Shown here piece by piece: positions 1 to 13,293 of a DNA stretch of 64,000 bases (positions are counted from its first letter, which is position 1; each line of letters starts with the position of its first letter). The translations under genes and the position numbers were made by a program. Below the pieces are notes generated by a model. That model had not been told where the DNA came from. It saw only the letters and a program-made list of their open reading frames with translations, and did no database searches. The DNA is taken from NCBI GenBank assembly GCA_021613535.1, contig CP075493.1, forward strand, positions 8,866,001 through 8,930,000, written 5' to 3'. This DNA comes from Adineta vaga. Its lineage: Eukaryota; Rotifera.

Positions 1-427
1 ATTCTTGTCAGAAAAAATATCTCTATATTAAATCGTTTCGTCAAGGACTAGAACAAAATTTGACATCACACACTTATGTGTTCAAAGATATTACACGAAT
101 GCTCTTTTGTAGTATACATGTTCACTAGAAGGTTTTAGTATCAAATTACGGATCAATCATTCTATGTTTCATTGTACTTGTGTAGACATGCGAGGGATTG
201 TAATCTCGATATATGAGACACAAGGCTGAATAGTAAACTATTGTTTCTAAATATTTAATTAGAAAATTGTGCTAAATTATAATTTCGAGATTGTAATTTC
301 AATCTAAGATCCAGGTGTTGCCGATACTTTGAAATGCTTTCGTAACTTTCGATATATCACAGAAAAGTTCATAGTATTTATTTAAATCAAGCAATAAAGA
401 ATGCTAACATAATTCTTCTTTCTAAAG

Positions 428-2209
428 GTTCATTGTCGATATATTCTGTGGGCTTTTTTGATCAAGGTGATTATGTTTGTATTGCTTCCAATGCGTTTGG
501 TCGATCATATTCTAGTTTACGTTCATTGATTGTTTCTGGTAAGAATGCAATATCATCGAATGGAAGAATGATGTTTGCTAATGATTTTCGTTTTTGCATG
601 TATACAAATCTTGCTAGTATTTAGAACGCATGGTTTTACCACGTATACATACTAATGTACGAAATAATAGTGATATTGATCTTCAACATAGTGATATGAA
701 AACATTGACTTGCACCGCGGATGGTCATCCTTTTCCTGATGTTGCTTGGATTCGAGGTTTTCTTTCTAATTTTACTCTTCTTCTTCTTCTTTTGATACGT
801 TTTTTCTATTGATTATATCTCATAGTTTCTGATTCTATTCCTTTGGTACGTGGACAATCATTTGCTGTCCTGAAATTTGTCGATGAAATGCATGGATTGA
901 ATAAATATATGTGTGAAGCACGAAATAAGCATGGTGTGACACGAACTTTTATTAATGTTGTCATTCCAGGTTTGACATTTTACTTCTTTTGTTTTTTCTG
1001 GTTCTAAAATTATTCAAATATCTTGTTTGTAAAGATGTTCATATACAGCCGATATTGAATTACGATGATCTACAAAGTCGAAGTGTTCTTCTCAATTGGC
1101 ATGTACCGAATGAACGTGATGATCATTTCACTCATTTTATTATCTATTATCGTTGCCTAAATCATTTTGATATCGATATCGATGACCAAGATGAGTTGAT
1201 TGATATCGAAAATTATCAACAAATTCTTGTTGATCGAAGTCAAACATATTATAATCGTACCTATCGAGTAAGTAAATGCATGATGATAACAAAATTTCAG
1301 TTATTTAAATTGTTTAGGTGATCGATCTGATTCCACATGAGAAATATGAATTTCGATTGAAAGCTTTTACAGGTGTTGTACCATCTAATTATTCAAATCC
1401 AGTCTTTATGAAAACTCGAGAAAGTGTACCAGAAAAGATTGGAAAACTACATGGTTATGTTTGGAATCGAACATCCGTCGTGGTTCATTGGACACCATCA
1501 AAGTCAACAAATGGACCAAACTTTGTAAGATAAATTGAATTTGAATTTACTATCTGCGAGAGATCTGTTTGAGATTGTACTTGTAAACATCACTAGAATT
1601 GGTTATCCTATTTTTTGTTTCATGCCTATTGTTTATTTTAGTATTACATTCTCTACTATACGATCAATACATCCATTCCGTTTGAACAATGGCCACATGT
1701 TCGTATTCATTCTTATCCGTTCTATATTCTTCCATTAACAATTCCTTCTCATCTTCAACTATTTATTCGTGTAGCTAGTGTGAATGCAAAAGGTTCAGTT
1801 TTAAGTGACTTTCATATGATTAATCATAGTTTATCAATTACTTCTGTATTATCAGTCAAAATTAATAATTTTCAATGCTTCTCAGATGAACAAAATCAAG
1901 TGATTTCGTTAACTTGGTCTGTTGATCATAATTCTCGTATATTGATTAAAAAATATATTATCTATTATGTTGATTTGACACAAATTGACAATGATTTAAT
2001 TCAAACACATACAATTCCAATCGATTCTATTTCAATTCGTCGTCATTCATCTAAAGATGTATTGCAATATAAAATTAATACTACTTTATTGGAATTAAAC
2101 TATAATAAATATCATATTCTACGCCTACATTTAGCGATTATTGATCAAGATGAAAATCAATTATCAATGACATCTTTGCCTATTTATTCGACTTTTACAA
2201 GAAAATCTG
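428..2209 (+). CDS. Ig/FN3 ectodomain exons, probably 5' part of a LAR-type receptor phosphatase (partial)
   Basis: Six exons read in phase: 428-538, 625-756, 826-969, 1035-1267, 1318-1524 and 1642-2209, about 465 codons. The first exon is the second half of an Ig domain (DQGDYVCIASNAFG). The next two form another Ig domain (LTCTADGHPFPDVAWIRG, then KYMCEARNKHG). The last three give about three fibronectin III domains, with conserved Trp and Tyr positions such as VLLNWHVP, YEFRLKAF and YYILYY. The start lies upstream of the window. The last exon ends in phase 1 at a good GTAAGC donor; reading through gives a stop at 2260-2262. This phase fits the acceptor at 5720 of the downstream phosphatase but not the FN3 exon at 3337. 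It is therefore either the 5' half of one LAR gene whose long transcript skips 3337-3679, or a separate adhesion gene. Confidence 0.75.
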
Positions 2210-3336
2210 GTAAGCACACACACACAGAAGTCTTGTTTTCTGATCGATCGATTTTCTGGTAGAAATTGATTGTCAAGGATGATACAAGATATCTTATCTG
2301 GTGTTCATAAGAGCACATATACATCTATGTACATATCATTGTCTCGGATACATAAAAGTTGACTTATTTGATCTTTACATGTGGTAATCAATACATGCAT
2401 ATGTAAATGTAATTGGCTAGTCTGCTTCTTGTCGGATTATGTCTTTTAAGTAACTTTTTTTTTAATTCTATTGGGATAATTATTTGTAGTGATAACAGTA
2501 AAGAAGTAATGTGTATGTGAAGGAGAAACAAATTTTGGATAAATTATAGAGAAAGACAATGATAATGATCGAAAGAAATTAATTATACGGTTCTCTTTTT
2601 TTTTGTTGTTTTTGGTCATGTATTATTATGTACATTGTACGATTTTATTGAAGAAGATAAGTAATGAACACGTGCTCGTTTAACATGCGATTAGCAAAAG
2701 ACATTTTGATCGCCTGATGTGAATCGATTTATCTTAAAAGGCGATCTACTGCATTACTTCGTCGCATGCAACTGTTGTTAGTTTATATAGAGAATAGGAA
2801 GCCTTGTGGCCAGTAGGAGACGATCCTATAGACAACATCTACAGTTGGCTAAACAATGTGTGAAGATAAATGACAGCCAGAAAGCTGAAATAAATAATGC
2901 TAGAGTAATTAGGCGACCATCGGTCGGCAATGATCTACTTCTTTTTCTTTCGTTCTCTCTTTCTTCCTCTTCTATTTCATCGTCCACTTTCAACATCTCC
3001 GTAGGACAATACAATGATATTCAAACAATCTCTCTCGTTTTCTTTCTCTCTCTCTCTCCCTCTCTTCGAGCCGACCAGACGATGATGATCGGATCGAGGT
3101 CGTGTTTCTTGTTTTTCTTCTATTCTCTATTTCCCTTTGCTGCTGCTTCTTCTTCTTCTTCGCTCTATTCTATACATGTCAGAAAAGAAAAGAAAGGAAA
3201 GAAATTTTCTTCGTTTTCTTTCACACTATCAAACAATTGTCCAGTTTGGCTATTTGTCTGCTTGTTTATTTGATCAACGGAATTACTAAATGACCGATCA
3301 TTTTCAATTAAAATAAACAATTAATACCAATTTTCA
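2210..3336. other. Non-coding stretch between the Ig/FN3 exons and the phosphatase start
   Basis: No convincing exon seen. From about 2930 to 3270 it is strongly CT-biased on the + strand, with runs of TCT/CTC. It may be an intron, or the promoter and 5' UTR of the transcript starting at 3337. The open frames here are low-complexity and not convincing as protein. Confidence 0.5.
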
Positions 3337-6300
3337 ATGATTCTTCGAATTATTTTCTACATTATTTTCATCTTCATTGCGAAGAATTTCGCTCAAATTC
3401 CCACCAATATACGAATTGTAGCTACCGACAAAGATTTTATTCGCTTATCATGGACAAAACCTGATCGCTTACCGGCAGTTCATGGTTATACAATAAAATA
3501 TCGTCCAATTAATTCTAATCAATCATGGATTGTTCGACAAACGGAAGCTACACAAATCCTTTTAAATGAACTTCGTCCGATTACAAAATATGAAATTATT
3601 TTACAAGCTTATGCAAATTCTTCCTACACAGATTCTTCAGGACCATCAACGCGTATTGAAGCGATCACAGATGAAACAGGTAATTTCCTGTTCGTTGATT
3701 ATACTTCTGTCTAGACATCAATCGCATATTTTATTGATATTAATCATATTCAAGAAATGAAAATCTTAGTAACATAATAACAATATTTAGAACTATTCCG
3801 ACGACGTAGTTGTTTATTCATCGAAAGATTTAACAAGAGAAGAAAAAGAAGATCATTACATACGAATATGTCTGATTCTTAATCACACTCGAGATTGATG
3901 ATGATTTATTTCTGGTTATGACCATAAAAGAATCTTCGAATGGCTATTAGTGAAATGAGATCTGATCAACCTTTGAGAATTTCCCATTGATTTGTAATAT
4001 TCAATGTAAAGAGAAAAATCATCAATCATTCTTGAGTTTTACTGTTCATTTCTTTCTTGTTACTATTGAAAAAAGTTCATATTTATTGAAATCTGACTAC
4101 AGTCCTTTATCTTTTTGTCTGACACTCTAATCTATCATATGTGTGATTGAAAACAATTCTTCGTGTGACAATCACATCGATTGACAAGTATGAAAAACAT
4201 ACTGTTTCATTAATCATTTAGTATACATACACATATGTCAAATATTAATGAAAAAAAATTCTTCATATAGTAAAGATGCGTTTTCTCTTGATAGATTAAT
4301 TTAAAATTTTTGATACATAGACAAGAAGATTGTCTTTAAAACTTGTTTGTTTTCTTTTCCAATGTGTGTTTGTGTTAATAGAAAAAAAGACATTTAATCT
4401 TCTTTCCATAAATCATATATTGACGGTAGAAGTTTTGAATTAGTAAGGGATATTAATGATTAGTTAGTCAACATAGACGTTTTCTCTTATAATTAATTAA
4501 ACTAAATTTCATAGGAAACGATTATTCAACTTCATCATATAGATTCTTTCATCCATGAAGGTGAGATAGGATAACAAGATTTTTTTTTGTAGAGAAAAAA
4601 CTTTTTAATTATTGCGTAGTCAAATAGTATATCCAATGAAGGAAAATTTTAATTCATCTAAAACATCTGTACTCAATTTTATTAAAGAAAACTACATCTG
4701 CTTTGTTAGATCATCAGGTAACAATGTGCGTGACTATTTAAACAATAAGAATAGAAGGAAAAAAACCGAAGAAACCTCCTATACACATACGACATTTCTT
4801 GAAAGTAGTAGTAGTAGTAGTAGAGAGAGAGAGAGAGAAAAAAATAAATCCCCTGTAGAATACATACATTCCTCGTTGTCATCATCGGCATTTAACTTCT
4901 TTTTTTTTTCAATTACACCGAGTCGATTGAAAAAAGAAGAAGAGAAACAGACTCGATAGAGATATTAGTCGGTTTGATTACTGCCGACAAATGAGTTTAG
5001 TAACAACATGGTTTCTGAAACTATTCAAAGCAGATAGAGAGAAAGCGAGCAGAAAAAGGGAAGCGCAAGTAAAAAATAGATGACAAGTGGATTTGTAACG
5101 GAAGACAACGTTTTCAAGGTCGATTGCTTCTTTTCTTCCTTTTTTTTTGCATATAAAACAATATAAAAGAGCAAATAATTAGTTATTTTCCACTTAAAAA
5201 ACATGTCTTTCTCAACAATGGTAAATAAACTCTCAATAAGGAATTATATCCATGGTTGATGGTTGTTTTCTACAAATAAATGAATCATTGTCAAATCGAT
5301 CGAAATCAGTTGAATTGTAAAAATAAATGAAAATATTTTATTACATTTCTGTTATGTTTACATTTATTTGATTACCGATATCATTTCAATTGAAGAAGGA
5401 AACAGAATATTAGAAAGGAGAAAGTATTGTTTGAGATTTTAACCACGACTGAAAAAGAATGATGTACTTGTTCTACTAATAAGATAAACTGTTCTTATGT
5501 TCTGTAATGTATAAAAATGCGAAGAGAGACATAGAGAAAGAGAGACGCAGTATGAGAACAAGAGAGACAGAGAAGAAAAGAGAAAAATAAGTTCCACTGG
5601 AAAGAAAGAAAGAAAGAAAAAAGGGAAAGTAATAGTCGTTTAGTGTTGTAGAGTTTTGAACACCAACAAATTATTTCATATTCAAATGTGGTCATTATTC
5701 ATCATACTTTCGATTCTAGTTCCACTTGTTGCACCAATCAATGTAAGTGCACGTATGATTAATCAAACCACAGCAAATATATCTTGGATTTATCCATTGG
5801 ATTCCAATAATCCTGATGATATTGCATTACTTGGTGGAATGATCAAAGGATTTTATGTGATCGTCTTTGCACCTGATTCTATTCAACCACCTATTGTTCA
5901 TCGAAATTATGAAGGCACAATCGGTACTCAATATTGGGATATTGTTGGTAATTTAACACCTGGTACAACATATCATGCTCAAGTGAAAGCATTTACAAAG
6001 AAAGGTGATGGAAAACCAAGTGTACCATATATATTTACAGTCGCCAAAGATGATTTTGGTAAGTTAATGAGAAAAAAAAGAGTCTGAAAATGATCGATTA
6101 TATTCCTAATATGAAGTTACTTCATTTACATGTATATTCAACACTTAATAGATAGGAAAAATCAATAACGAACATTGTTATGTAATTGATGAAGTTTCTT
6201 TTTCCTGTTGATGAGTTATATATCGAGTAATAATTGTCTTGAAATTTTCCTAAGAAAAGATTTGTATATATGTTCAATGAAGATAAATGGGCGAGAAATC

Positions 6301-9300
6301 CAATTCAAATTACTAGATCGATAAATTGAATTGAAAGAAAAGAAACAAAAACTAGCAAATGCGTGTTTGTTATATAATTAATTTCATGAACGGCTGGATA
6401 TGTTTGTATCTAATTTATTAGTAGTGCTGCTGGGAAAACTTGTTTTTTTTTCCTGTTTTTATTCGCTTCGATCAGTTTTTACATCAGATGCACACATATG
6501 TCGTAAGGTCATTATCAACAGTAGTAGTCAATGAACGTAAACAACTGGTCGAAGTATTGCCCAATTTAACTTGCCGGAAGTATTGTCGTTTTTTCTATGT
6601 TATACGTGACAATCCTATCGACATGCAACTTGTTCTACTGTATATATGTCTTCATTGATCATATTTCTAAAGAGTTCTAATAAGAAAAGAAATCATAACG
6701 GATTCATTGAGTAAATGTTGATGATCTTTCAACACGAATGAATATCATTCTTATGAATAGTACTTGATCATAAGACCTTATCAACTGTCAACAATAGAAT
6801 AATGTTGATGAATATAACAAGGTTCTTTTACATATATATATGTGCATCATATTTGATGAGCTTCGTTCGATATTCTAAAGTGTTCATTCTAGCGTATTTA
6901 ATGGTTAGGACTAGACTTCTCTCTTGCTCTCGCTCTCTTTCTCTCTCTCCCTTTCTAGCTGTAGCTAAAAACAGTTTTGTTGTAATAATAATGCGATCAT
7001 CGATGAATGACATTGGATGAGAAATGAGCAAATGCATTGATAAGTGGAGTTACGCGACGAAACAAAAAAGGAAAAAGAGAAGAAGTGATCTTTTGAATTA
7101 GTCTTATTAGAAATAACAAGAAAGAAATGGAATGGATAAACCAGCCTTGGGCATTCTTGACCGGATGATGGACAATTCTTGATAAAGTAAAGATTGAATC
7201 GAACAATTGATTGATCAAGACAATGATTGAATTTTGTACTCTTAGACAAATGTTTCAGTCTGATATATCCGGTTTAATCAGATTTCTTAGGGAAATACTT
7301 TACAATGACCTATATCGAAGATTTAATCGAATAATCTTGTTTTTTCCTATATATTGGTTTGTAAATACTCAATAGAGATTGTAAAAAGAAAATTATCAGT
7401 TAATAAAACAAATGTGTCATGTTTTTCATAAACAGACTTATGATAAGTAAAATATAGAGATGATCATTATGTCAATGTCAAGATAACATGCAAATATTGT
7501 CAAGCGTTAATTAATACAATAGCGGAAAATATACTTCACATCCCTTTTTCACACTGTATTTATAAAATGTACATTGACTCTTCTTTTAAGATGAAAGTGA
7601 TATTGAAGAATATATTATTGTTTGATGATTCTAGAATGTCTAGGTTAAGAATAACTGATTACTATCAAAACATGTAACTTGAAGAACAATTTCATCATAG
7701 GAATTAATTATTTATGATAGCTTGAATGTTTTCTTGTCAAAACAAATATTTTTCTGTCTTTAGAACATCCATCACCAACCAATCTAATAGCATATGTTGT
7801 CGATGTTAATACGTTAAGCGTCACATGGGATTTACCAACGGATGTACATGATATTGATAAAATCTATGTCACAGTTACGGAGCTTGATGAAACCAATCGT
7901 ACGATTCAAATGCAATCATTTGATAAGTCGATTAAAAAATTCGATATTCAAATTAATGATAAAGATCCCAATAGTATTCATTCTAATACAACTGTACAAT
8001 TTTCTGCTCGTTATTCGGATCATAATGGTCAAAATTCTTCAATAATTGACTATCAACTTTACGTCAATACATTGAGTAAGTTTTCTTTTCCTTTTTTTAT
8101 GTAACTAATTGTGTCTGATGTTGACAGAATGACATCCTGTTAGAAAAAGCTTAGGCATACATTTTCATATATATATATATATATATATTGTCAACCTTAT
8201 TATACACGGCGAATGTGGGACTAACGATAGACATAGAGTGACTGCGAGAGGAAAAAAGCCGAAGGTTTTTTCAGTTTGTTTGTTCAGTAAAATATTCTAG
8301 TAGATAGCGCAATCAAGTAAATGTCTATGTATGACTAAAACTGCACGGAACATGCAAGAATTTGCCGTTCCTTTCATTCCAACACGCATTAGTTTTTTTC
8401 TTCATCTCTACATCCACATATATTTGCATGTTCGGAGAAGACAGAAAAAGCTGTAATAGAAGAATTAGATATCTCTTGTTTTTTTTCTTTTTTTTTTCAT
8501 TCTACGGTATTAACTATCCTCAAGGATCGTATGAATACAAAGAAAAAAGGAAAAAAAGAAAGAAGTTTTCTTTTTTAACATTGCACAGATGGGAGTATTT
8601 ATCGTTTTCTAAAGAGGACAAAAAGAAAAGGACGAAAAAGAAAAAGTGTCATGTATCAACTAACACTTTATTATATTATTCTCTTTATTTGTACTAATTC
8701 GAAACCAATTTATAATTCTATTGTACGCTCCAGTATCTATTATGTTCAAACACCGGGTTTATCCATTTGTAATTTTTGATTATTATTATTCATTTTTCAA
8801 TATTTTTTTTTCAATTGTTATTTAGACCCGTCTCCACGTGATATTCGTGTCATTCGTATCAATGATACGACAATTCAAGTCTTCTGGTCACCTATATATT
8901 ATCCACCTGTTGAACGATATCTTGTTCACTACAATGATAAAGCAGAAGATAAACCAGAAAATCAATGGTCACTCTATACACCAACAAATCAGAGTGCTGT
9001 AACAGCAGTCATCGGTGGTCTTAAACCAGCTGCAATGTATAATGTACGTGTTAGTGCTGAATTTTCAAATATGAATATTAAACATCCGACATATGCAAAT
9101 GGAATGAGTCCACGTGATGGTGAATTATCAGATGTTCATGTTGCCGATGTTTTTCGTCGTAAGTTCATTTTCACAGAATGATATTTTTTTACTTGATAAG
9201 TTAACTATCTAGGTACAAAACATATCATTCAATATGATAATCAATTAAGTCGACCCTATAATATGAGTTATACAGATGTAACATCAAGTAGTGTAAAAAT

Positions 9301-12300
9301 ACTATTTTCATTTAATGAAATGAATCTAGATCCACGTCGACAAATTCAAAAACTTGAAGTATGCTTGATTTAAATCTTTATCGAAAAAACTTTTTGTCAT
9401 TAATAATTTACGTTTTAGGTACATTACGAAGGTATACAAAACTATATTGATGGATTGGGAACAGCACGTTCAACATCTCATCATAATTCTGCTGGTCTTA
9501 TTACGCTTCCACCAACTCAGGGTGCTCGTGAATGGTTAGTACCTGGTTTAGTACCAAATACACGTTACACTCTCAATCTAACTGGTGCTTTAACAACATC
9601 AGACCAATCTTCCATTAAAATTTATAGTCAACCAGCAACAATTCAGTTTTCTACAGATTATGATGCTCCACCATATGTTGATCGACCGGAACAAGATCGA
9701 CGAGTTGTTCCGGATGGAAATAATCAGCAAGTCTATCTTCGTTTACATCGTGCGTCAACAAAAAATGGACCTATAGATCGTTATTACATCGTTGTTTATC
9801 TAACTGATTCTTCGACACTTCCATCATTTACTCCACAAGAAGTAAAAACATTGATAATAAAGAAAAAAAAATTTATTTTAAATTTTAGAATCGACGACAA
9901 TATTGTTATACTGCTGCTGTATTCAATGAATCTCAATTACCAGATATGTTTATATTGGGTAATGGAAAACAAACTCAAGATTGGGAACCATTCTCAGGAA
10001 ATGTCTATAATAATTCTCCATTGATTGGTGCAATTAGAATCAAACTTGTTTCATGGGGTTTTAATCGTAAGAGAGAAAATTTAACAACCTCAAGTTCGAC
10101 AATTCTTATTAATCTACCTTCGAAATCTCCTCAAACATCGAATGAAGAAACATTTAATAATCTATTATGGATTTTTGGAATTATTTTTCTATTATTTATA
10201 ATTCTTATTATTGTCATTATCTTTTCATTGAAATTTAATCGAGCGAAAAGAAAATCACTAACACCACCACCTGAATGTGTTCCATTTGATTTAACCCCGA
10301 AGGTTTTAACGATGGAAATGCAAATGCCAATTTTACCACCAACAATTTCGCCAGCTTCATCTGGTGAACCCGTCGAAATACGACGTATGCAGCCAGTAGC
10401 AAGTTATTCTCCAATACCAATTGAAGAATTCTCTACTCATCTCGAACATTTGAAAGCAGCTGATAATTACAAATTTTCACAAGAATATGAAGTAAGAAGA
10501 TGAAATTATTAGTGAAAGATTCTTTCTTATAAGAGACAATACAACAGAAAGAATAATTATCGAAACACTTTCCTAATTGTTTGCTGAAGTATGAGTAATT
10601 TACTCAGACTACGACTTTTAATTAACGAACGGAAGTATGGAAAAGAAAAGGATGTATATCTCCTGAGATGAAACAGTCTATCGAAGTTCCGGTGGCGTCC
10701 TACTCAACAGAATGTTTTCCAAACAAGTTACATTCTGTAAGGCTAATGAGAATAAGACGATATCTTCCTACGCAAAGTTTTTGTCACAACCTTCCTACGT
10801 AGATTATGGCAATCGTTAAAGATTAACATCGTTTCCTGTTGAAAAATGATCAATTATCAGAATCAGAAATTGACAATCCATGCATAATAATTGATTAATA
10901 TATCTATTAATTATTTAATTGTTCAGTCAGATTCGTTCGAAAACATTCTCTACTGGATACTTCTATCATGTAGTTAAATTAACATCTTTTTTTGAATTTT
11001 AGTCTATTGATCCAGGTGAACAATTTTCCTGGGAAAATTCTAAACATGAATGTAATAAAACGAAAAATCGTTATGCAAATGTTGTTGCCTATGATCATTC
11101 ACGAGTTATTCTTCGATCAATTGATGGGATCATTGGTAGTGATTATATTAATGCAAATTATCTCGATGGTTATCGAAAACAAAATGCTTATATAGCAACA
11201 CAAGGACCATTACCAAATACATTTGCTGATTTTTGGAGAATGATTTGGGAAACAAATTCAAATTGTATTGTAATGATGACAAAATTAGAAGAACGAAATC
11301 GTCTCAAATGTGATCAATATTGGCCAAGTCGAGGAATGGAAACTTATGGACCTATTCAAGTTACATTAACAGATTTAATTGAATTAGCTTCCTATAGTGT
11401 TCGAACATTTACAATAGCTTGGGTATGAAATTTTGATTTTGTTTTCTTTTTTGAAAGATGAAATTAATCTCATCAATTTAGGCTGGTCATCCAGAAAAAC
11501 GAGAGATTCGTCATTGTCAATTTACAGCATGGCCTGGTAAGATTCCTATTTCAAACAGAGGATATATTTCATCTCTATGATAAATTCTCTTTTTTAAATT
11601 TCAATAGATCATGGTATATTAGAACATGCAACGGCATTTTTAATGTTTGTTCGACGAGTAAGGACGCTCAATTCACCTGAAGGTGGTCCACTTGTTGTAC
11701 ATTGCTCAGCTGGTGTTGGTCGAACGGGTTGTTTTATTGTTATTGATGCTCTATTAGAAAAATTAAAATATGAAAAAACAGTTGATATTTATGGACATGT
11801 TACTCTATTACGTGCTCAACGGTAAGAAAATAGCTTTTTCTTTCATTCAAATCATTTCTATAAACAACTACAACAGAGATAAAGATATGATCTATGATCT
11901 GAGTATAAAAGATCAAATACGTCTACTGAATATCAACAATATTCATCCATTTGATTTGATAAACCAATATATCATTATGGATTTCTGTAATTTTGTTTTA
12001 GAAATTATATTGTTCAAACTGAAGAACAATATATCTTTATTTATGAAGCGATCAACGAAGCCATTCAATCGGGATATACCGAAGTCTCTGCTCGAAATCT
12101 CTTGACACATTTACAGAGACTTCTACAACCGTTGAATGATAGTTCTTTAACAGAAATGGAACTTGAATTTAAAGTAAAAGATCGCTTAAGTTAAAACAAT
12201 TCTTATTAGTTCGTGTTTTGTTTTATTTAGCGATTAGCAAATATTAAAGGACAACCATCGAAATTTATTAGTGCAAATCATCCAGCAAATAAATTTAAAA

Positions 12301-13293
12301 ATCGTCTTGTGAATATTTTACCATGTAAAAATGATTTTCTTTCGAACTTTTTTTGTCTTTTAAAACTTGTCATTTCTATTAGATGAAAATACTCGTGTAT
12401 GTTTATCTCCAATACGTGGAATTGATGGATCAGATTATATCAATGCATCGTATATTGATGTGAGTTAATGAATCTATCTTTAAAATATCTAATCTTGATT
12501 AATTGTAGGGCTATCGATTAAAAAATGGTTATATTGCCACTCAGGGACCATTAAATGAAACTATAGATGATTTTTGGAGGATGATATGGGAACATAATGT
12601 AACAATTATTGTTATGCTGACGAAATTAAAAGAAATGGGAAGAGAAAAATGTTCACAATATTGGCCAATTGATCAATCAATGCGTTCGGGATATTTTATT
12701 GTTGATCATTTAGGAGAATATCATATGACACAATATCTATTAAGTGAATTCAAATTAACTGATACACGAGTAAAGATTTTTAATTGAATCGAATGATTCC
12801 AAAGTTTGTTTTCTTTTTCAAGGATGGTCAATCTCGAACAGTTCGACATTTTCTTTATACAGAATGGCCAGAACAAGGCGTGCCCAAAGTCGGAGAAGGT
12901 TTTATTGATTTTATTGGACAAGTACATAAAACTAAAGAAGGTTTCGGTCAAGATGGACCTATTGTTGTACATTGTTCTGCAGGTATAATTTCTCTTCATA
13001 ATTTCTAACAAGAAAACAAGATTACTTTTCGTGATATGATTGTAGGTGTAGGAAGAACGGGAGTATTTCTAACATTAAGTATTGTTCTGGAACGCATCAG
13101 ATATGAAGGTATAGTGGATGTATTTCAAACGGTAAAATTACTACGTACACAGCGACCAGCACTTGTTCAAACCGAAGTAATGTCGAAATTTAAATTTATC
13201 TTTTTTTATCTGTTTCATTTTATCTAGGATCAATATCAATTTTGTTATCGTTCAGCATTGGAATATCTAAGTTCATTTGATAATTTGATATGA
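3337..13293 (+). CDS. Lar: LAR-type receptor protein tyrosine phosphatase
   Basis: Seventeen exons: 3337-3679, 5720-6058, 7764-8075, 8826-9158, 9213-9358, 9419-9841, 9889-10491, 11003-11422, 11482-11536, 11608-11821, 12002-12173, 12231-12324, 12383-12459, 12509-12769, 12823-12982, 13046-13176 and 13228-13293. They give an intact 1,382-aa frame. An N-terminal hydrophobic stretch works as a signal peptide. FN3 domains follow, then a LAR-like juxtamembrane region, one membrane span ([20 protein letters not shown], about 10165-10230) and two phosphatase domains. D1 begins [20 protein letters not shown] and has KNRY, WPDHG and [10 protein letters not shown], so it should be active. D2 has KNRL, WPEQG and [10 protein letters not shown], the usual LAR D2 pattern of weak activity and regulatory use. 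LAR receptors act at the plasma membrane in axon guidance and synapse formation. ATG 3337 was chosen because no in-phase acceptor precedes its FN3 domain. Confidence 0.93.
3680..5719 (+). other. Long first intron of the receptor phosphatase
   Basis: A GTAATT donor at 3680 and a TAG acceptor before 5720 join in phase 1. It holds an AGT/AG microsatellite (4804-4838) and a GA-rich tract (about 5515-5590). No exon or nested gene seen. Confidence 0.7.
4804..4838. repeat. AGT / AG microsatellite
   Basis: Tandem AGT units run directly into tandem AG units inside the first intron of the receptor phosphatase. Confidence 0.9.
6059..7763 (+). other. Long second intron of the receptor phosphatase
   Basis: The GTAAGT donor at 6059 and TAG acceptor before 7764 join phase 1 to phase 1. 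A CT-rich tract lies at about 6915-6957. The overlapping minus-strand open frames are low-complexity. Nothing else seen. Confidence 0.65.
8076..8825 (+). other. Intron of the receptor phosphatase with a TA repeat
   Basis: GTAAGT donor at 8076 and TTTAG acceptor before 8826, phase 1 to phase 1. It contains (TA)n at about 8167-8188 and an A/T homopolymer-rich stretch at 8460-8650 that is open in one frame but Lys/Phe/Ser-rich and not convincing. Confidence 0.65.
8167..8188. repeat. TA dinucleotide repeat
   Basis: About ten perfect TA units within an intron of the receptor phosphatase. Confidence 0.9.

Noticed and set aside
2806-3273. Open frame of 155 codons
   Set aside because: Ser/Phe/Leu low complexity from a CT-rich tract, open on both strands, no domain.
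5656-5719. Second signal-peptide-like start ([11 protein letters not shown]) before the FN3 exon at 5720
   Set aside because: It is the pyrimidine tract of a good TAG acceptor read as protein; the acceptor at 5720 joins exactly in phase 1 with the exon ending at 3679.
8362-8697. Open frame of 111 codons in a phosphatase intron
   Set aside because: Built of T and A homopolymer runs; flanked by clear FN3 exons that join in phase without it.
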